Assembly: GCA_029207755.1 (NCBI GenBank)
Contig: JARCOQ010000016.1
Span: forward strand, 9,472,501 to 9,536,500
DNA from: Chamaea fasciata
Lineage: Eukaryota; Chordata; Aves; Passeriformes; Sylviidae
Length of the DNA: 64,000 nucleotides
Direction of reading: 5' to 3'
The number at the start of each line of letters is the position of its first letter. Position 1 is the stretch's first letter. Shown one piece after another: positions 1-11,090 of this stretch. The translations under genes were made by a program, and so were the position numbers. The notes beneath the pieces were generated by a model. The model was not told the DNA's origin and searched no databases. It worked only from the letters and a program-made list of their open reading frames with translations.

Positions 1-272
1 GGAAAATAAAGAGGGGGAGAGGGGGAAGCCGGGTGGGAGCGGCCCAGGGAAACCTGAGCTGGTTTGGGTCTTTAATTTTGAGGCAGATAAAGCGCTGGAG
101 AAGGAGATTCAGAGATCGGGAATTAGTATCTTCATTAAGTCAGTCTAGTTATCAACTGGCCATCTCCTCATCAGCTCATGTATTATATTTAAGACAATAT
201 TTTTCATGTCCAGCCTGGGATATATCAAGGATTTGGTGTTATCAAGTTTTTTCTGCTTTTTGACCTCGTTTT

Positions 273-274
<2 letters not shown>

Positions 275-331
<57 letters not shown>
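275..331 (+). repeat. Poly-T tract, 57 bp
   Basis: An uninterrupted run of T, long enough that its assembled length may be unreliable. Confidence 0.95.
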
Positions 332-450
332 CCCCCACTGCATTGCTCCCAGGTTTTCCTAACCTTTGGAGAATTCTTGGGGCGAGTTCACAGCTCTGCT
401 TTTAATATTGTCTTTATCCAGGAGGAGGATAAAGACAATTTAAAACCTTA

Positions 451-523
451 GGAGGATGGAGGGATGGATGGATGGAGGGATGGATGAGGGATGGAGGGAT
501 GGAGGGATGGAGGGATGGATGGA
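451..523 (+). repeat. GGAT/GGAG microsatellite
   Basis: Imperfect tetranucleotide repeat of GGAT with GGAG interruptions. Confidence 0.95.
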
Positions 524-1959
524 CTCTGTTCCTACCTCATGGATTGGACAAGGGAAGTTAAGTGTGAAACTCTTCCTTTTTGTCCATATCCTCTCCCTAA
601 TTATCCCATCTGATGTTTGCTGAGTTTTTTGGTTTGCCAAATGTGCTGTAGTGATTTGAGTGTCTGCGCTTTTTTTTATTATTATTTTGGGAGAAAAAGG
701 CAAAACCAGGCTTAACCTAAGGTAAACAGATAGTTCATTAACACACACTAAGAAAAAGACCAAAAAAAACCAAATTAACTTTTTAAACTAACTTCTTTTT
801 TTTCTACAAATTGTTCACTTTTTCACACAATACAGACAGAAAACTATGAATTTTAGTCAGTTACAACTATTTAAATTTTTTAGCTTCTTTTGGTTCAAAC
901 TGGAGTTTTGGAGCCCCTCCAGCTTCCTCTGTGCTGGGGGAAGATGGGGGATCACAAAGATTCACTAGAGACCCCCCCACTGATTAGAATTCTGCTTTTC
1001 CCCACATTAAAATTTCTCTTTTTTGGCCTTTTTTTTTCTTTTTCAAATCTCCCCCCGATTTACTCTGATTCAATATTTTACCCCCCCCCCCCCCCAAAAT
1101 AAATAAATAAATAAAAACCACCCAAAAGGATCTCGCTCCTGCAGAGGGTTCTGGGCACGGGCTTTGCAATCAGCGAATCCCCGCAGATGTGGGAAGGGGC
1201 TGACCCCGCTCCTCTCCCGTCCAGCTGTGCCGGGATGTGCCGCCAGCTGCGCTCTGTGCTGACAGCCGCCAGATGTCGGCGGCGGGGGGAGGCAGCGCTG
1301 TCCCCTCGGCCCCACAGCTGTGCTGGGGTGGCACTGGGGTGGCACAGGGGTGACACCGGGGTGGCACAGCGGGGTCACGGCACCGCCTGGCTCCAACCCC
1401 GCTGCGGTCACAGCGCGGCTCGTCCCGGGGCTGGACCCTGCTCTAGCTCGGGGTGGATTTTTGGGGACTTCAGCCCTGATTTTTTGGGTCCCCGCCCAGG
1501 ACAGAGGGGACATTGCCGCCCTGCGCCCTCCCGGGTGGATCAGAGCAGGGATGGGAGCGGGGGAAGAGCAGAGCCCGGAGCCTGCCGAGGTTTGGGAGCT
1601 GCAGCCCGGGAGCGCCGCACATCCCGGGAATGTCCCGTGCCAGCCCCCGGGAATGGCCCGTGTGCGGGGTGACCTGAGCGGTGACAATCCCGGCCCTGGC
1701 ATTCCAGGGATGTCCCCCTGCTCCACACCCCGCGGGGGCTCGGCTGTCCCTGAGAGGACACGGCCGCTTTGGGGCGTTGGGGACACGTTTGTGCCACACA
1801 TCCCTCCCCATCACACTGTCCCCAAACCCCCGCAGTGCCACCCGCCCTGCTGCGGGCTGAGGACCCCCAGATCCCCCCCGCATCCCCATCCCGCTCCCTC
1901 CTCCCCTCTCGCTCCTAATTCCATCCTCCTCTCCCCTCGCTGCTCCCCCCAGAGCTTGA

Positions 1960-2220
1960 CCATTAACAAACGGACTTGGCCGGAGTCCTGGGCGAGCATT
2001 TGGCCGCGGAGGCTGCGGCGGCCGCGGCTGCCAGGCGGGCCGGGCACGGCGAGGCGCCGGCGCTGCCAGCATCCCTCGCCCGGCATCCCGGAGCGCTGCC
2101 AAAGCCCCGCGGAGCCGCTGCCAGCTCCGGGAGAAAGGGCCGAGGCAGCCGCGCACAAAGAAGGGTTTATAGCCCGGCCGGGGCACCTGACACGGGGAGG
2201 AGGGAGGCTTGAGACGTGCT
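1960..2220. promoter_or_regulatory. [13 protein letters not shown] block
   Basis: I count roughly 27 CpG dinucleotides in about 210 bp, far above the surroundings. It is preceded by GC-rich but less CpG-dense sequence from 1190. There is no convincing exon or initiator. It may be a promoter or enhancer of a gene outside the window, or of an unrecognised transcript. Confidence 0.4.
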
Positions 2221-2339
2221 TAGCCCCGATAATCCCCAGTTTGAGTTTAATTTTTTTTTTTTTTTAAATCAAAAGCGCAGCAACAGCTGGGGGCTGAGGC
2301 TTTCCAGGAGATGAACTCATGAACAACTGTTCAAAATAA

Positions 2340-3836
2340 CTTTATTCGTGCTGCTATTAGATCAGGCCACTGGGGAGCCACCAATTATTTGTGATTATTC
2401 CAGGCAGATAAGGCCGGGGCAGAGCCCGGCGCCGCCTGGGGTCGGGGGCACCTCGGGCTTTGGGCACCTTGGCCGGGCAGGTGCAGCACCCACGGGAGCC
2501 TCCAGCACCCATGCCAGCCCCTGGCACCCCTGGGAGCCCCCAGCAGCCATCCCAGTCCCCTGCAAGGAGCCAGGGGAAAACCCAGCAAGTTTGGGCACCT
2601 TGGAGGAACTAGTGTGCTCCGGGCTGGGATGTTTGCAGGGAGATCTGAGACATTTGTGCCTCAAAACCAATTAACAGCCGTGCTGCTGCAGCTAATTAGC
2701 CTGTCCACATTGGGGCTGTTCAGCTTGTTCATCAGCCCCGGAGCTGGCACAGCATGGGGGGAGACTGAGAGGTTTGGAGCAAGACAAGTCCCTTCCTGGT
2801 AATTCCCGAGCTCATGGAGCAGCACCCCAGGTCCCGTGTCCTCCCTGGTCCAGGCAGGGCAGTTCCCAATCCTTTATCCCATCCCACAGATGAGCCTCCA
2901 ACCCCTCAGTCAGCTGAGGCCAGCGCTGGACCTTTCTCCTTTCCAACATGACATCAACGAAAAGCAGAGCATGAGCTCTGCTCTCCAGCAGGAAAATCCT
3001 CCCCGGGGAGCCCAAGGTGGGAGCTGGGCCTGGGGAAGCTGCAGGGCCCTGGCCAGCAGACAGAACCCATGAGCTCAGAGGTCTTTTCCACTCCTCGCTC
3101 CTGTGATTCAACCAATTCTGATCCCCGGGGGATTTTTTTCCAAAATAACCTGGATGAAACAGAAGACAGCGGAGCAGGGAGCAGAGAGCTTTGGCTGGGA
3201 GCTCAGGCTAACAGCTCTTTTCCATGGTGCTGTTCCATGATTAATGGAGACAAGGAAAGAAAAGAGAGGAGGAAATTGATAAACACAACGGGAATTGCAG
3301 CCAGGATTTGCCTCAGTCAGGTTATTAGAATCCTGACATCATGTCTTGAAAAGAAGACTGGAAATAAATCTCGGGGAGATAAGATCTGGCTGGGGGGAGT
3401 GGAGGTGCACCATGATGACCCAGCCATGCTGGGGGGTCCCCAAAAAAAGTTGTTTCTCCCACTTTTCCTGGGTCTCAAAGTGGCTTCCATGAGAACCTCC
3501 CACCTTGTGCCTGTGCTCCTGTCACCCCACAGCTGGGAAAAGTCGTTCCCAAGGCAGCTCCAGGTGGGGGGAGCTCATTTCCTGCCCGGTGATTTCACCA
3601 GGACAAAGCCTGGGAAGTCTGGGATGGGCTCCAGCAGCCTGGGCTCCCCTGATGGATGTTCCAGCACGGCCTCACCCACACCTGGAGCTCCCTGAGGGAT
3701 CTGGATCCAGAGCAGCCGGAGCTGGAGCTCATCCCGATGCTCCAGAGGGGCAGCTCAGGTGGGATGGGACCTTTGGGATCCACAGGAGGAATTCTCCTGC
3801 CTCTTAGGCCTTTCTGGCTGGTACTGGGGCAGGAGT
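2340..3836. other. No gene recognised
   Basis: Ordinary mixed-composition sequence. The open frames here lack splice signals, codon bias or recognisable protein. Confidence 0.6.
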
Positions 3837-4018
3837 GGGGTCACCCAGGGCTGTGGGGTCACCCAGGGCTGTGGGGTCACCCAGGGATTTGGGGGTCACC
3901 CAGGGCTGTGGGGTCACCCTGGAATGTGGGGTCACCCAGGGACATGAGGTCACCCAGGGCTGTGGGATCACCCAGAGATGTGAGGTCACCCAGGGCTGTG
4001 GGGTCACCCAGGGACATG
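3837..4018 (+). repeat. 17-18 bp minisatellite
   Basis: About ten copies of a unit GGGGTCACCCAGGGCTGT with substitutions; some units read GAGGTCACCC. Confidence 0.95.
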
Positions 4019-4594
4019 ACATCCCTCAGGGATGTGAGCCCAGATCTCTCTTCAGCCTCACCAGCGGCACTGGGAATTCAGGAATTGCTGTTTCTGGGGA
4101 CAAAGGAAACATTCTCCCCGTTTTCCCCCCTAAATGTCCCCACTCATGGCTGGTTTCAGCCTGGAATTTCAGTCACCAGAGCTGCTGTACCTGGGATTTT
4201 CTGGGAGTCTTTTTAGGGATGATGGAACCCTAAATTCTGCCCAGACCTGGGCCAAACCCCAGGTGAGGAATTTCTGTTCAGTCTCCACATCCCCACAACT
4301 TCATCCCTGGAATCCAGAGCTGCTCCCAGCTCAGCCCAGCTCCCTGTCCTGGGAAGGATCCACTGCAGGGGCACAATTCCTTTTTTTTTTTCCCTCATTT
4401 ATTTTCTTTCCCAAGTGATTTTTCACCTGGGAGCACTTGCTCTGTGACTTTCCCCCGTTTGCCTTCCTCCCCTCCCACTGCTTGTTGCTCCAAAGCAAAA
4501 TCCCAAAGAAAATCCCTCCTTATATTTCAATAATATATTCAATAATGTATTTCCCTCCTATATATTTCAATAATATATATTGAAATAATTATTA

Positions 4595-4625
4595 TTTTTT
4601 TATCATCATCATCATCATCATCATT
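4595..4625 (+). repeat. ATC microsatellite in AT-rich sequence
   Basis: Eight or so ATC triplets within a stretch (4520-4680) that is almost all A and T. Confidence 0.9.
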
Positions 4626-5019
4626 ATTTTGGGATTTTATTATTTTTATTTTTATTCATATGTTTTAAAATACTGTTTTTTTCGTCCCGGTTTCTCACCC
4701 CAAAGGTCGGGATGCAGAGTTGGGATATCGGGATATCTTTCCGAGTCCTTCGTGTCCTTCCTGTCACGATCTGCAGGCGACAGTGCCCTCTAGTGCCCCC
4801 CAGCCCTGCCCAGCCCCTGGCACAGGAGCCTGTCACATCCCAACATTGTTTCGGCTCCTGGTTGGACTCGATGATGTTTTCCTGTGATTCCATCCCAGTT
4901 CATCATTTCAGGCCATGCCTGGAGAGGTCGGGACAGCCAAGGTTATCCCTGCTGGGAATTCCCATCTTCCTCTTCTGACGGGGATTTTTCCCAATTTGGG
5001 TCTATTTTATTCCTTGAGG

Positions 5020-5112
5020 AGGAGGACGAGGAGGTGGATGAGGATGATGAGGAGGAGGAGGAGAAGGATGATGAGGAGGATGAGGTGGATGAGGATGATG
5101 AGGTGGATGTGG
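5020..5112 (+). repeat. GAG/GAT triplet-rich tract
   Basis: A purine-rich imperfect triplet repeat that reads as Glu/Asp in one frame but has no gene-like flanks. Confidence 0.85.
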
Positions 5113-5337
5113 ACCCTACAGGGCCATGGAACAAATCCTGGGTGCCTTCTGCAGTCTCAGGTGTTCCTCACCTGCGCTCAGTCCCTCCAAGCCCACAATT
5201 CCAGGGACTCTGCCCTGGTGAGCATCCCTGGATGATGTCCCAACTTTAACAGCACTCAATTAATTAACCCTAATGAATTACAGCTCTCACAGGCTCTGCC
5301 TGCCTGCCTCCACTCCTCAAAGTCTTGCCTGGGGATG

Positions 5338-5420
5338 AGAATCCCAGAATCTTTTAGGCTGGAAAAGAACTCCCAGGTCATTGAGTGGGAGTCCCACCTT
5401 GTCCCCAGCCCAGAGCTCTG
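5338..5420 (-). mobile_element. CR1 LINE 3' fragment
   Basis: Contains AATCCCAGAATCTTTTAGGC and TGGAAAAGAACTCCCAGGTC, a diverged CR1 3' end in reverse orientation. Confidence 0.55.
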
Positions 5421-5479
5421 AGTACAGGATCCTTTGTTGGGTTTTGGTTGGTTTTGAGGGGTTTTTTAAAGGGTTTTGG

Positions 5480-5760
5480 GTGTAAAAGATGGTGCAGGAA
5501 TCCTGAATCATTCAGATTGGAAAAGACCTCCAAGACTATTAGATCCTCACCTTGTCCCCAGCCCGGAGCCCTGAGTGCCACCTCCAGGAATTCCTGGGAC
5601 ATCTCCAGGGATGGGCACTCCAAACCTCCCTGGGCAGCTCCTTCCAAGGCCTGAGCACCTTTTCCATGGGGGAATTCCTGCTGAGGGGATGTGGCAGCTG
5701 GGCAGGCACCCACAGCCACCCCACCCTGCCTGTCCCCTCAGCCAAACTCCTTCATCTTCT
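5480..5760 (-). mobile_element. CR1 LINE fragment
   Basis: Contains ATTGGAAAAGACCTCCAAGA and GGATGGGCACTCCAAACCTC. It is the reverse complement of the CR1 segment at 6230-6425, so the two form an inverted pair. Confidence 0.75.
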
Positions 5761-5844
5761 GCCCAGGGAAAAGGGGAAAAATCTTCTGATTTTCTCCATG
5801 AAAACCCTCTGGAATTGGGGGCTGGAACATTCCTGGCACGGCAC

Positions 5845-5915
5845 AAACAGGAGGGAGCTGGGGAAGGGGCTCAGCCTGGAGAAAAGGAGGATCCCAGAAA
5901 GGGAAAAGCTTTGCT
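5845..5915 (+). mobile_element. CR1 LINE internal fragment
   Basis: Contains GGGGAAGGGGCTCAGCCTGG, a segment also present in the longer plus-strand CR1 at 6000-6425. Confidence 0.5.
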
Positions 5916-5999
5916 GCAGAGCCCTCCACAAACTTCCCTCTTTTTTTTTTCCCCCTCACATTTTCTCCCACTTTTTGATTTTCCCCTCGTGACAAGAGG

Positions 6000-6425
6000 G
6001 ACGTGGAGGGGCTGGAGAGTGTCCAGGGAAGGGAATGGAGCTGGGAAGGAGCTGGAGAATTCCCGAGGGAGCTGGGGAAGGGGCTCAGCCTGGAGAAAAT
6101 GGGGAGCAGGAGGAATTTGTGGCTCTGCAGGAAGGGACAGCCAGGGGGGTCAGGCTCTGCTCCCAGGGAACAGGGACAGGAGCAGAGGGAACAGCCTCAG
6201 GCTGGGCCAGGGGAGCTCAGGATGGACATTTGGGAAAATTTCCTCTTGGAAAGGGTGGTCAGAGATTGGAACTGCCCAGGGAGGTTTGGAGGGCCCATCC
6301 CTGGAGGTGTCCCAGGAATTACTGGAGGCGGCACTCAGGGCTCTGGGCTGGGGACAAGGTGGGGATCAGACCCAGCTGGGTGGTCTGGGACTTCTCTTCC
6401 AACCTCAGGGATTCTGGGATGAAAA
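6000..6425 (+). mobile_element. CR1 LINE 3' end
   Basis: The order GGGGCTCAGCCTGGAGAAAA, CCAGGGGAGCTCAGGATGGA, CAGAGATTGGAACTGCCCAG, ATCCCTGGAGGTGTCCCAGG matches the end of CR1 ORF2 and its short 3'UTR. Confidence 0.8.
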
Positions 6426-6429
6426 ATTC

Positions 6430-7975
6430 CCTTTCCCAGAGCATCCCTGCCCTCCCCACCTGGGAATGCCAGAGGTGGGAGCCCCAGCAGCGACCTGGAT
6501 GCTTTTGTTTTCCTTGGCTCTGCCAGGGAAATCTGCTCCTCCAGGACTTCTCATTAAGCAAAAAAAAAAATTTATGAGGGAAGGTGAAAACGGAGTTTTG
6601 CTGTCTGAAGTCTGGGGCAGTTGGGGAGGACAGGGGAAATTTCACTGGTGAAATACAAAATTTCACTTTTTTCCCATTTGGAGAACCCGGAGTAACAACC
6701 CAACCCCTGTGGATGCCAAAGGAAAGGGAAACACCTCAGGATTTGTGTCCAGTGAAAAAAACAACGTGTCCATGATGGAAAACCTGCTGGGATTCGATGC
6801 TGATTTTCATGGTCACCTTGGCTGAGCTCGAGGAAGCGGCCGGCGCTGCCAAGAGCAGAATTTCCCTGATGACGGATGAGGAATGGGAGCAGAAAATAAA
6901 TAAATATCAGCAACACCTTTCCTTTTTCCTGCTTTCCTGGCGGATTGGTGTCATCCAAGGTCGCACATTTGGGCGCTGAAAGTGCAGCCAGAGCTCGGTG
7001 CTTTCGAATCAGTGTTGAAGTCAGAGCAGCTTCTTTAAGGGCCGGGTTGAAAAAGGAAGATTAAAGTTGAGTCTCCCTCCCCAAATTAATTAATTCAGCA
7101 TTAATTGTCTTCTCTCCTTGCGTTCAGGCTTGGAAGGAGCTCCCCAGGACGAGCTGGGATAGTGGAGGGAGTGGTATGAGATGATCCTTAAGCTCTCTTC
7201 CAACTCAAACCATTCCAGGATCCTGCAAGAATTCCTTGTTTTCCTCCTGAAGCCGGCCCTGCATCCCCCATGCCAGGTACTGACCCCTCTACACTTGATT
7301 TTTTAAATTCTTTCCATGGAAAAAAGGGGGAAGTGGAGCTCCAAGGTGGAGAAAAAGGAGGAATTTTTCGGACAAAACGCTACAAATCTCAACAAGCAGG
7401 GAAGTTTTGTTCCCCTCAGAAGTTTGGGGAGATTCCTGGGCAGAATCTCTGAGCACAGCCTGGGCTGGGAGGGAGGGAGAAATTCCCGGAGGATCCCAAA
7501 CAGCCCCGGGCAGAGGATGGATTGGGGACTGCAAACCCTGGGAAATGCGGCCATTCCCACCTTTTTTTTCCGATTTCTTTTCATTATTCCGGGGCAGGAT
7601 TTTAGGAGGGATGATGTTTTCAGGCACGGGGTGCTGCAGTGGTGGGATGCAGGGCACGGCATGAGCCGTTTTCCGTGTGCTCCCCCCAAAAAAGGGTGAA
7701 AATTAAAAACTTTTGGCAAATTAATCAGGATGAAAGAGCTGGGAGAAAGCAGGAGGCTCCTGATCCCACAGGCTCTGTCACTCCTGCCTCTCCTGGTGCT
7801 AATTCCTGAAAGCATTTTACTGGGGGAAAAAAAAGGGGGGAAATCAGGAAATTCTGCTGTTGAACCCCACGAGTTTTTTTTGTGTGGAATTCCAGCCATT
7901 CTGCAGGTTTGGAGAAGGCCTGGGAAGATTTCAGGATTAGGGGATTGGTTTGTTTTCTATATTTTTATTTATTTT
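6430..7975. other. No gene recognised
   Basis: Mixed sequence with short A and T runs. Several short open frames on both strands, none with supporting signals. Confidence 0.55.
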
Positions 7976-8075
7976 AAAATTATTATTATTATTATTATTA
8001 ATAATAATATTTATTTCCAATTATTTTTTATTTTTAATTATTTTTAATTTTTTTCTTTTTATTTTTTATTTCTCT
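7976..8075 (+). repeat. ATT/AAT microsatellite and T-rich run
   Basis: ATT repeated about nine times, then AAT, then T-rich sequence. Confidence 0.9.
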
Positions 8076-8424
8076 CTCTCTTTTCAAAAAGGGAGGGAAG
8101 GAGATGCGTGAGGTGTGACAGCAACGACACAACACCAGAGGGAGGAGGACAGAGCCGGCGTGAGGCGAAGGAGGGACGGAAGGAACGGAATTTATGGCGA
8201 CCTTTGGAAAAATGATCAATTTTTCAGCCGTAAGTTTTATGGGGGGAAGGGGAGCAGAGCACGGGCGAGGGAACAGAAAAATCAAAAACCCATAAATCAG
8301 GAATGGGGGCTGACAGGAGCACAAAGCGTTTGGCTCGTGGATAATGGGAGTCTCTCCTGGAGGAAGATCCGGGAAAATCCACGGGAATGAGCTGCAGGAA
8401 GATTTTTCTGGGGTGAAATTCCTT

Positions 8425-8580
8425 GTCCTGGCTCCATGGGGATTCCCAGTGCTCCCAAAGCCATCCTGCAGCCGGGTTGGGCAGGGCTCGGAGCAGCCTG
8501 GCGGAGTGGAAGTGACAGAAGTGAGATGAGCTTCAAGGTGTCTCCCAGCCCAAACCATCCCAGCACTCCCCGATCCCAAA
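8425..8580 (+). mobile_element. CR1 LINE 3' fragment
   Basis: GGGCTCGGAGCAGCCTGGCG followed by CAGCCCAAACCATCCCAGCA, the usual CR1 terminal segments. Confidence 0.65.
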
Positions 8581-9449
8581 GGATGAGCATTCCCAGAGGG
8601 TTTCATGGATGTGCAGGAGCAGCCAGGGCTGGGAATGCACCGAGCATCCCTCCAGGACATTCCTCCAGCCCATTTCTCACACCCCCAGCCTGACCAAACC
8701 ATGCCCTGACTGCCACGCTTTTCCCTAAACCTGCTGGATTTTGGGTTGGTTTTTTTTTTTTTTTTAAACTTCGAATCCATCCGCAAATCCCTTTCGATGG
8801 CAGAAACGAGCCAGATTTCCCTGGGAATTGTCCTTTGGATTAGTTCAGCGAAGTGCCTGAGCCCTGAGCTGGAGCAGCCTGGGGATCTCGGCGGGGCAAA
8901 AGAGGAGCTGCGAGAGGCACCGACGGGGCAGATGTTGACGTGCAGGCAAAATACGAGAGACGCGGGAGCCCGGGAGGATAAATCTGAAAAAATTAACACG
9001 TGGGAGGCCGCAAAAAAAAAAAAAAAAATAATAAAAGGAGCACAAATGTGTTTTGGTAATCACTGGGAGCTGCCGGCCCCTCCTGCTGCAGCTCCCAAAC
9101 GTGGGGCACGACAGCAGGTGTCACTCAGCCCCCGATTAACACGTTACCGAATTTCTGCCGTCGTTTTAATAGAAGTTTTACGCGACGCGCAGGTAATTGC
9201 TTCCAAATGGCAGGGGAACAATGTGGCCCTCTGTGCGGGGCATTGTTTCGGCATCAGGTGAAAACTCCTCCCGTTGCCTCCGGATCAGGGAAAATCCCCC
9301 CGGCCAAAGGGGACAAAACTCCCCGGTCCTCGCAGCTGCTTTTAGCAGCCACTCCAGAGCAAAGGGAAGAGCAAAACCTTCCATCCGGGAATATCTGCTC
9401 TCTTCAGGTGTCCACGTGCGAGAAAAAACGGGGAGAAGCTGTTTCCAAG

Positions 9450-9700
9450 AGTGACAGGGCAAGGGGGAATGGATTTAAACTGCCAGAGGACAGGGATGGA
9501 TGGGATTTTGGGAAGGAATTCCTGGCTGGGAAGGTGGGGCACAGAGTGTCCAGAGAAGCTGTGGCTGCTCCTGGATCCCTGGAAGTGTCCAAGGCCAGGC
9601 TGGACAGGGCTTGGAGCAGCCTGGGACGGTGGAAGGTGTTCCTGCCCGTGGGACACAGATGGGCTTTAAGGTCAGGTCCATTACGGGACTCCTGGAGAGA
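9450..9700 (+). mobile_element. CR1 LINE 3' end
   Basis: GGGATTTTGGGAAGGAATTC, GAAGTGTCCAAGGCCAGGCT and GGAGCAGCCTGGGACGGTGG appear in the standard CR1 order. Confidence 0.8.
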
Positions 9701-9908
9701 TCAGGGTGCTCCAGTGGCTCTTTCCTGTCCTGCTCCAGTGCCTTCCATCCCTCCAGGACAAATCCCCCCAGCCCAGAGCAGTGAGGACACACAGGAAGGT
9801 CTGCACAGGAGCCAGGCTGGGGAGAATGGAGCCAAGTCTGGATAAAGCTCATGGAATGCTGACGCCTTCATTGTTTTGACCTTCTCTTCCTGTAAAAATC
9901 TGGTTTTG

Positions 9909-10049
9909 AGGTGTGTGGGTATCACCTGTCCATGGATTTGGATCCTAGGAGCTGGGACAGAGGAACAGCCTGGCAGGAGGTGTGTGGGCAACACCTGTCC
10001 ATGGATTAGGATTGGGAATCCCAGGAGCTGGGACAGAGGAACAGCCTGT
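9909..10049 (+). repeat. Two-copy tandem duplication, ~70 bp unit
   Basis: Copies at 9909-9977 and 9978-10049 share ACCTGTCCATGGATT and GGAGCTGGGACAGAGGAACA. Confidence 0.85.
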
Positions 10050-10959
10050 GGAGCTTTGCCTCACTCCACATCCCTGTGCTGAAAAGCAACACCTGCTGAG
10101 ATGAAACCCTGCAGCTCCTTCCCCGTTCTCCAAGGCAAACACATACAGTTCTATTCCCACTCCCGAGAAATCCATCCTCCAGCCTTTCCCTGGTTCTGTG
10201 TGTGCTTTGTTTTCTGTAGTGCTTGGACACCTTTTCCAACTCACATTGAGCTTTGGATGCTGCCCCTTTTCCTCCTCTGCCTCCACAAAGAACAACAGTG
10301 GCCCTGGGTGTGTTTTCCCTGGATCATGGGCTGCAGGAAAGCAGAGGGAAGCTGTGCCTGGAAGAGAAGGAGGGCAAGAGGATCCTTTTCCCCAGCAGAG
10401 CTGCAGCCTTCATGGTGAGCAGCAAATTGTCCTATAAAAATTCTCCTCTGGAGTTTTATTTTTCTAAGGAGCAAGGCCCAACTTGGAAATTCGGGATTTA
10501 AAGGTCCTACTTTTTAACTGGGCAGCAAATCCAAGGGAAAAGGGCTGAAATCCAAAGGGTTCTTCAGATTCTGCCTCTCCGTGAAATCAGAAGGAAAATC
10601 AGGACCCTGTGTTCAGACCAAGAGGGAAGAAAGGCTCAGGAGACACCTGACCATCCCCCTGTTTCCCTTCTTTCCTGTTCCAGCCTGGCTCTGTGGACAA
10701 CATCCAGGGAAATGTGTGTTTGGGGCTCTCTAAGATGCCCCAAAAAATCTCCAGAGGTTGGAATGACACAGATCCTCCCACTTTAGGGATTCCCACCCTA
10801 ATTACAAATAAGGTGCTAAGCAGAAATTTCTTTCAGAAAGGAATTTCTTCACCTTTCAACCTCTGGGCTCTGGTTCCCAATGCTCCAGCTTGGATTATCT
10901 CCTAAAAAGGAAGCTTCAAACCCCACCCTCCTTTCCCTGCCGGATCCATTGCCGTGGTG

Positions 10960-11090
10960 GTTTCCAATGACCCTGGGAATGCTGAGTAACCTGGGATGGT
11001 GGGAAGTGTCCTGCCCATGGCAGGGGGCTGGAACAGGATGATTTTTAAGGTCATTTCCAACCCAAACCATTCCAGGATTCTATGCTGGAA
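10960..11090 (+). mobile_element. CR1 LINE 3' fragment
   Basis: Ends with CATTTCCAACCCAAACCATT and CCAGGATTCTATG, the CR1 terminus. Confidence 0.75.

Noticed and set aside
1320..2267. 315-codon open frame and overlapping frames in GC-rich sequence
   Set aside because: GC-rich DNA has few stops by chance, frames on both strands are open together, and the protein is Pro/Gly/Arg-rich with no recognisable domain.
4884..5249. Open frame with a Glu/Asp-rich segment that resembles an acidic nuclear protein
   Set aside because: The acidic part is only the GAG/GAT triplet repeat. The flanks show no conserved protein, splice signals or start context.
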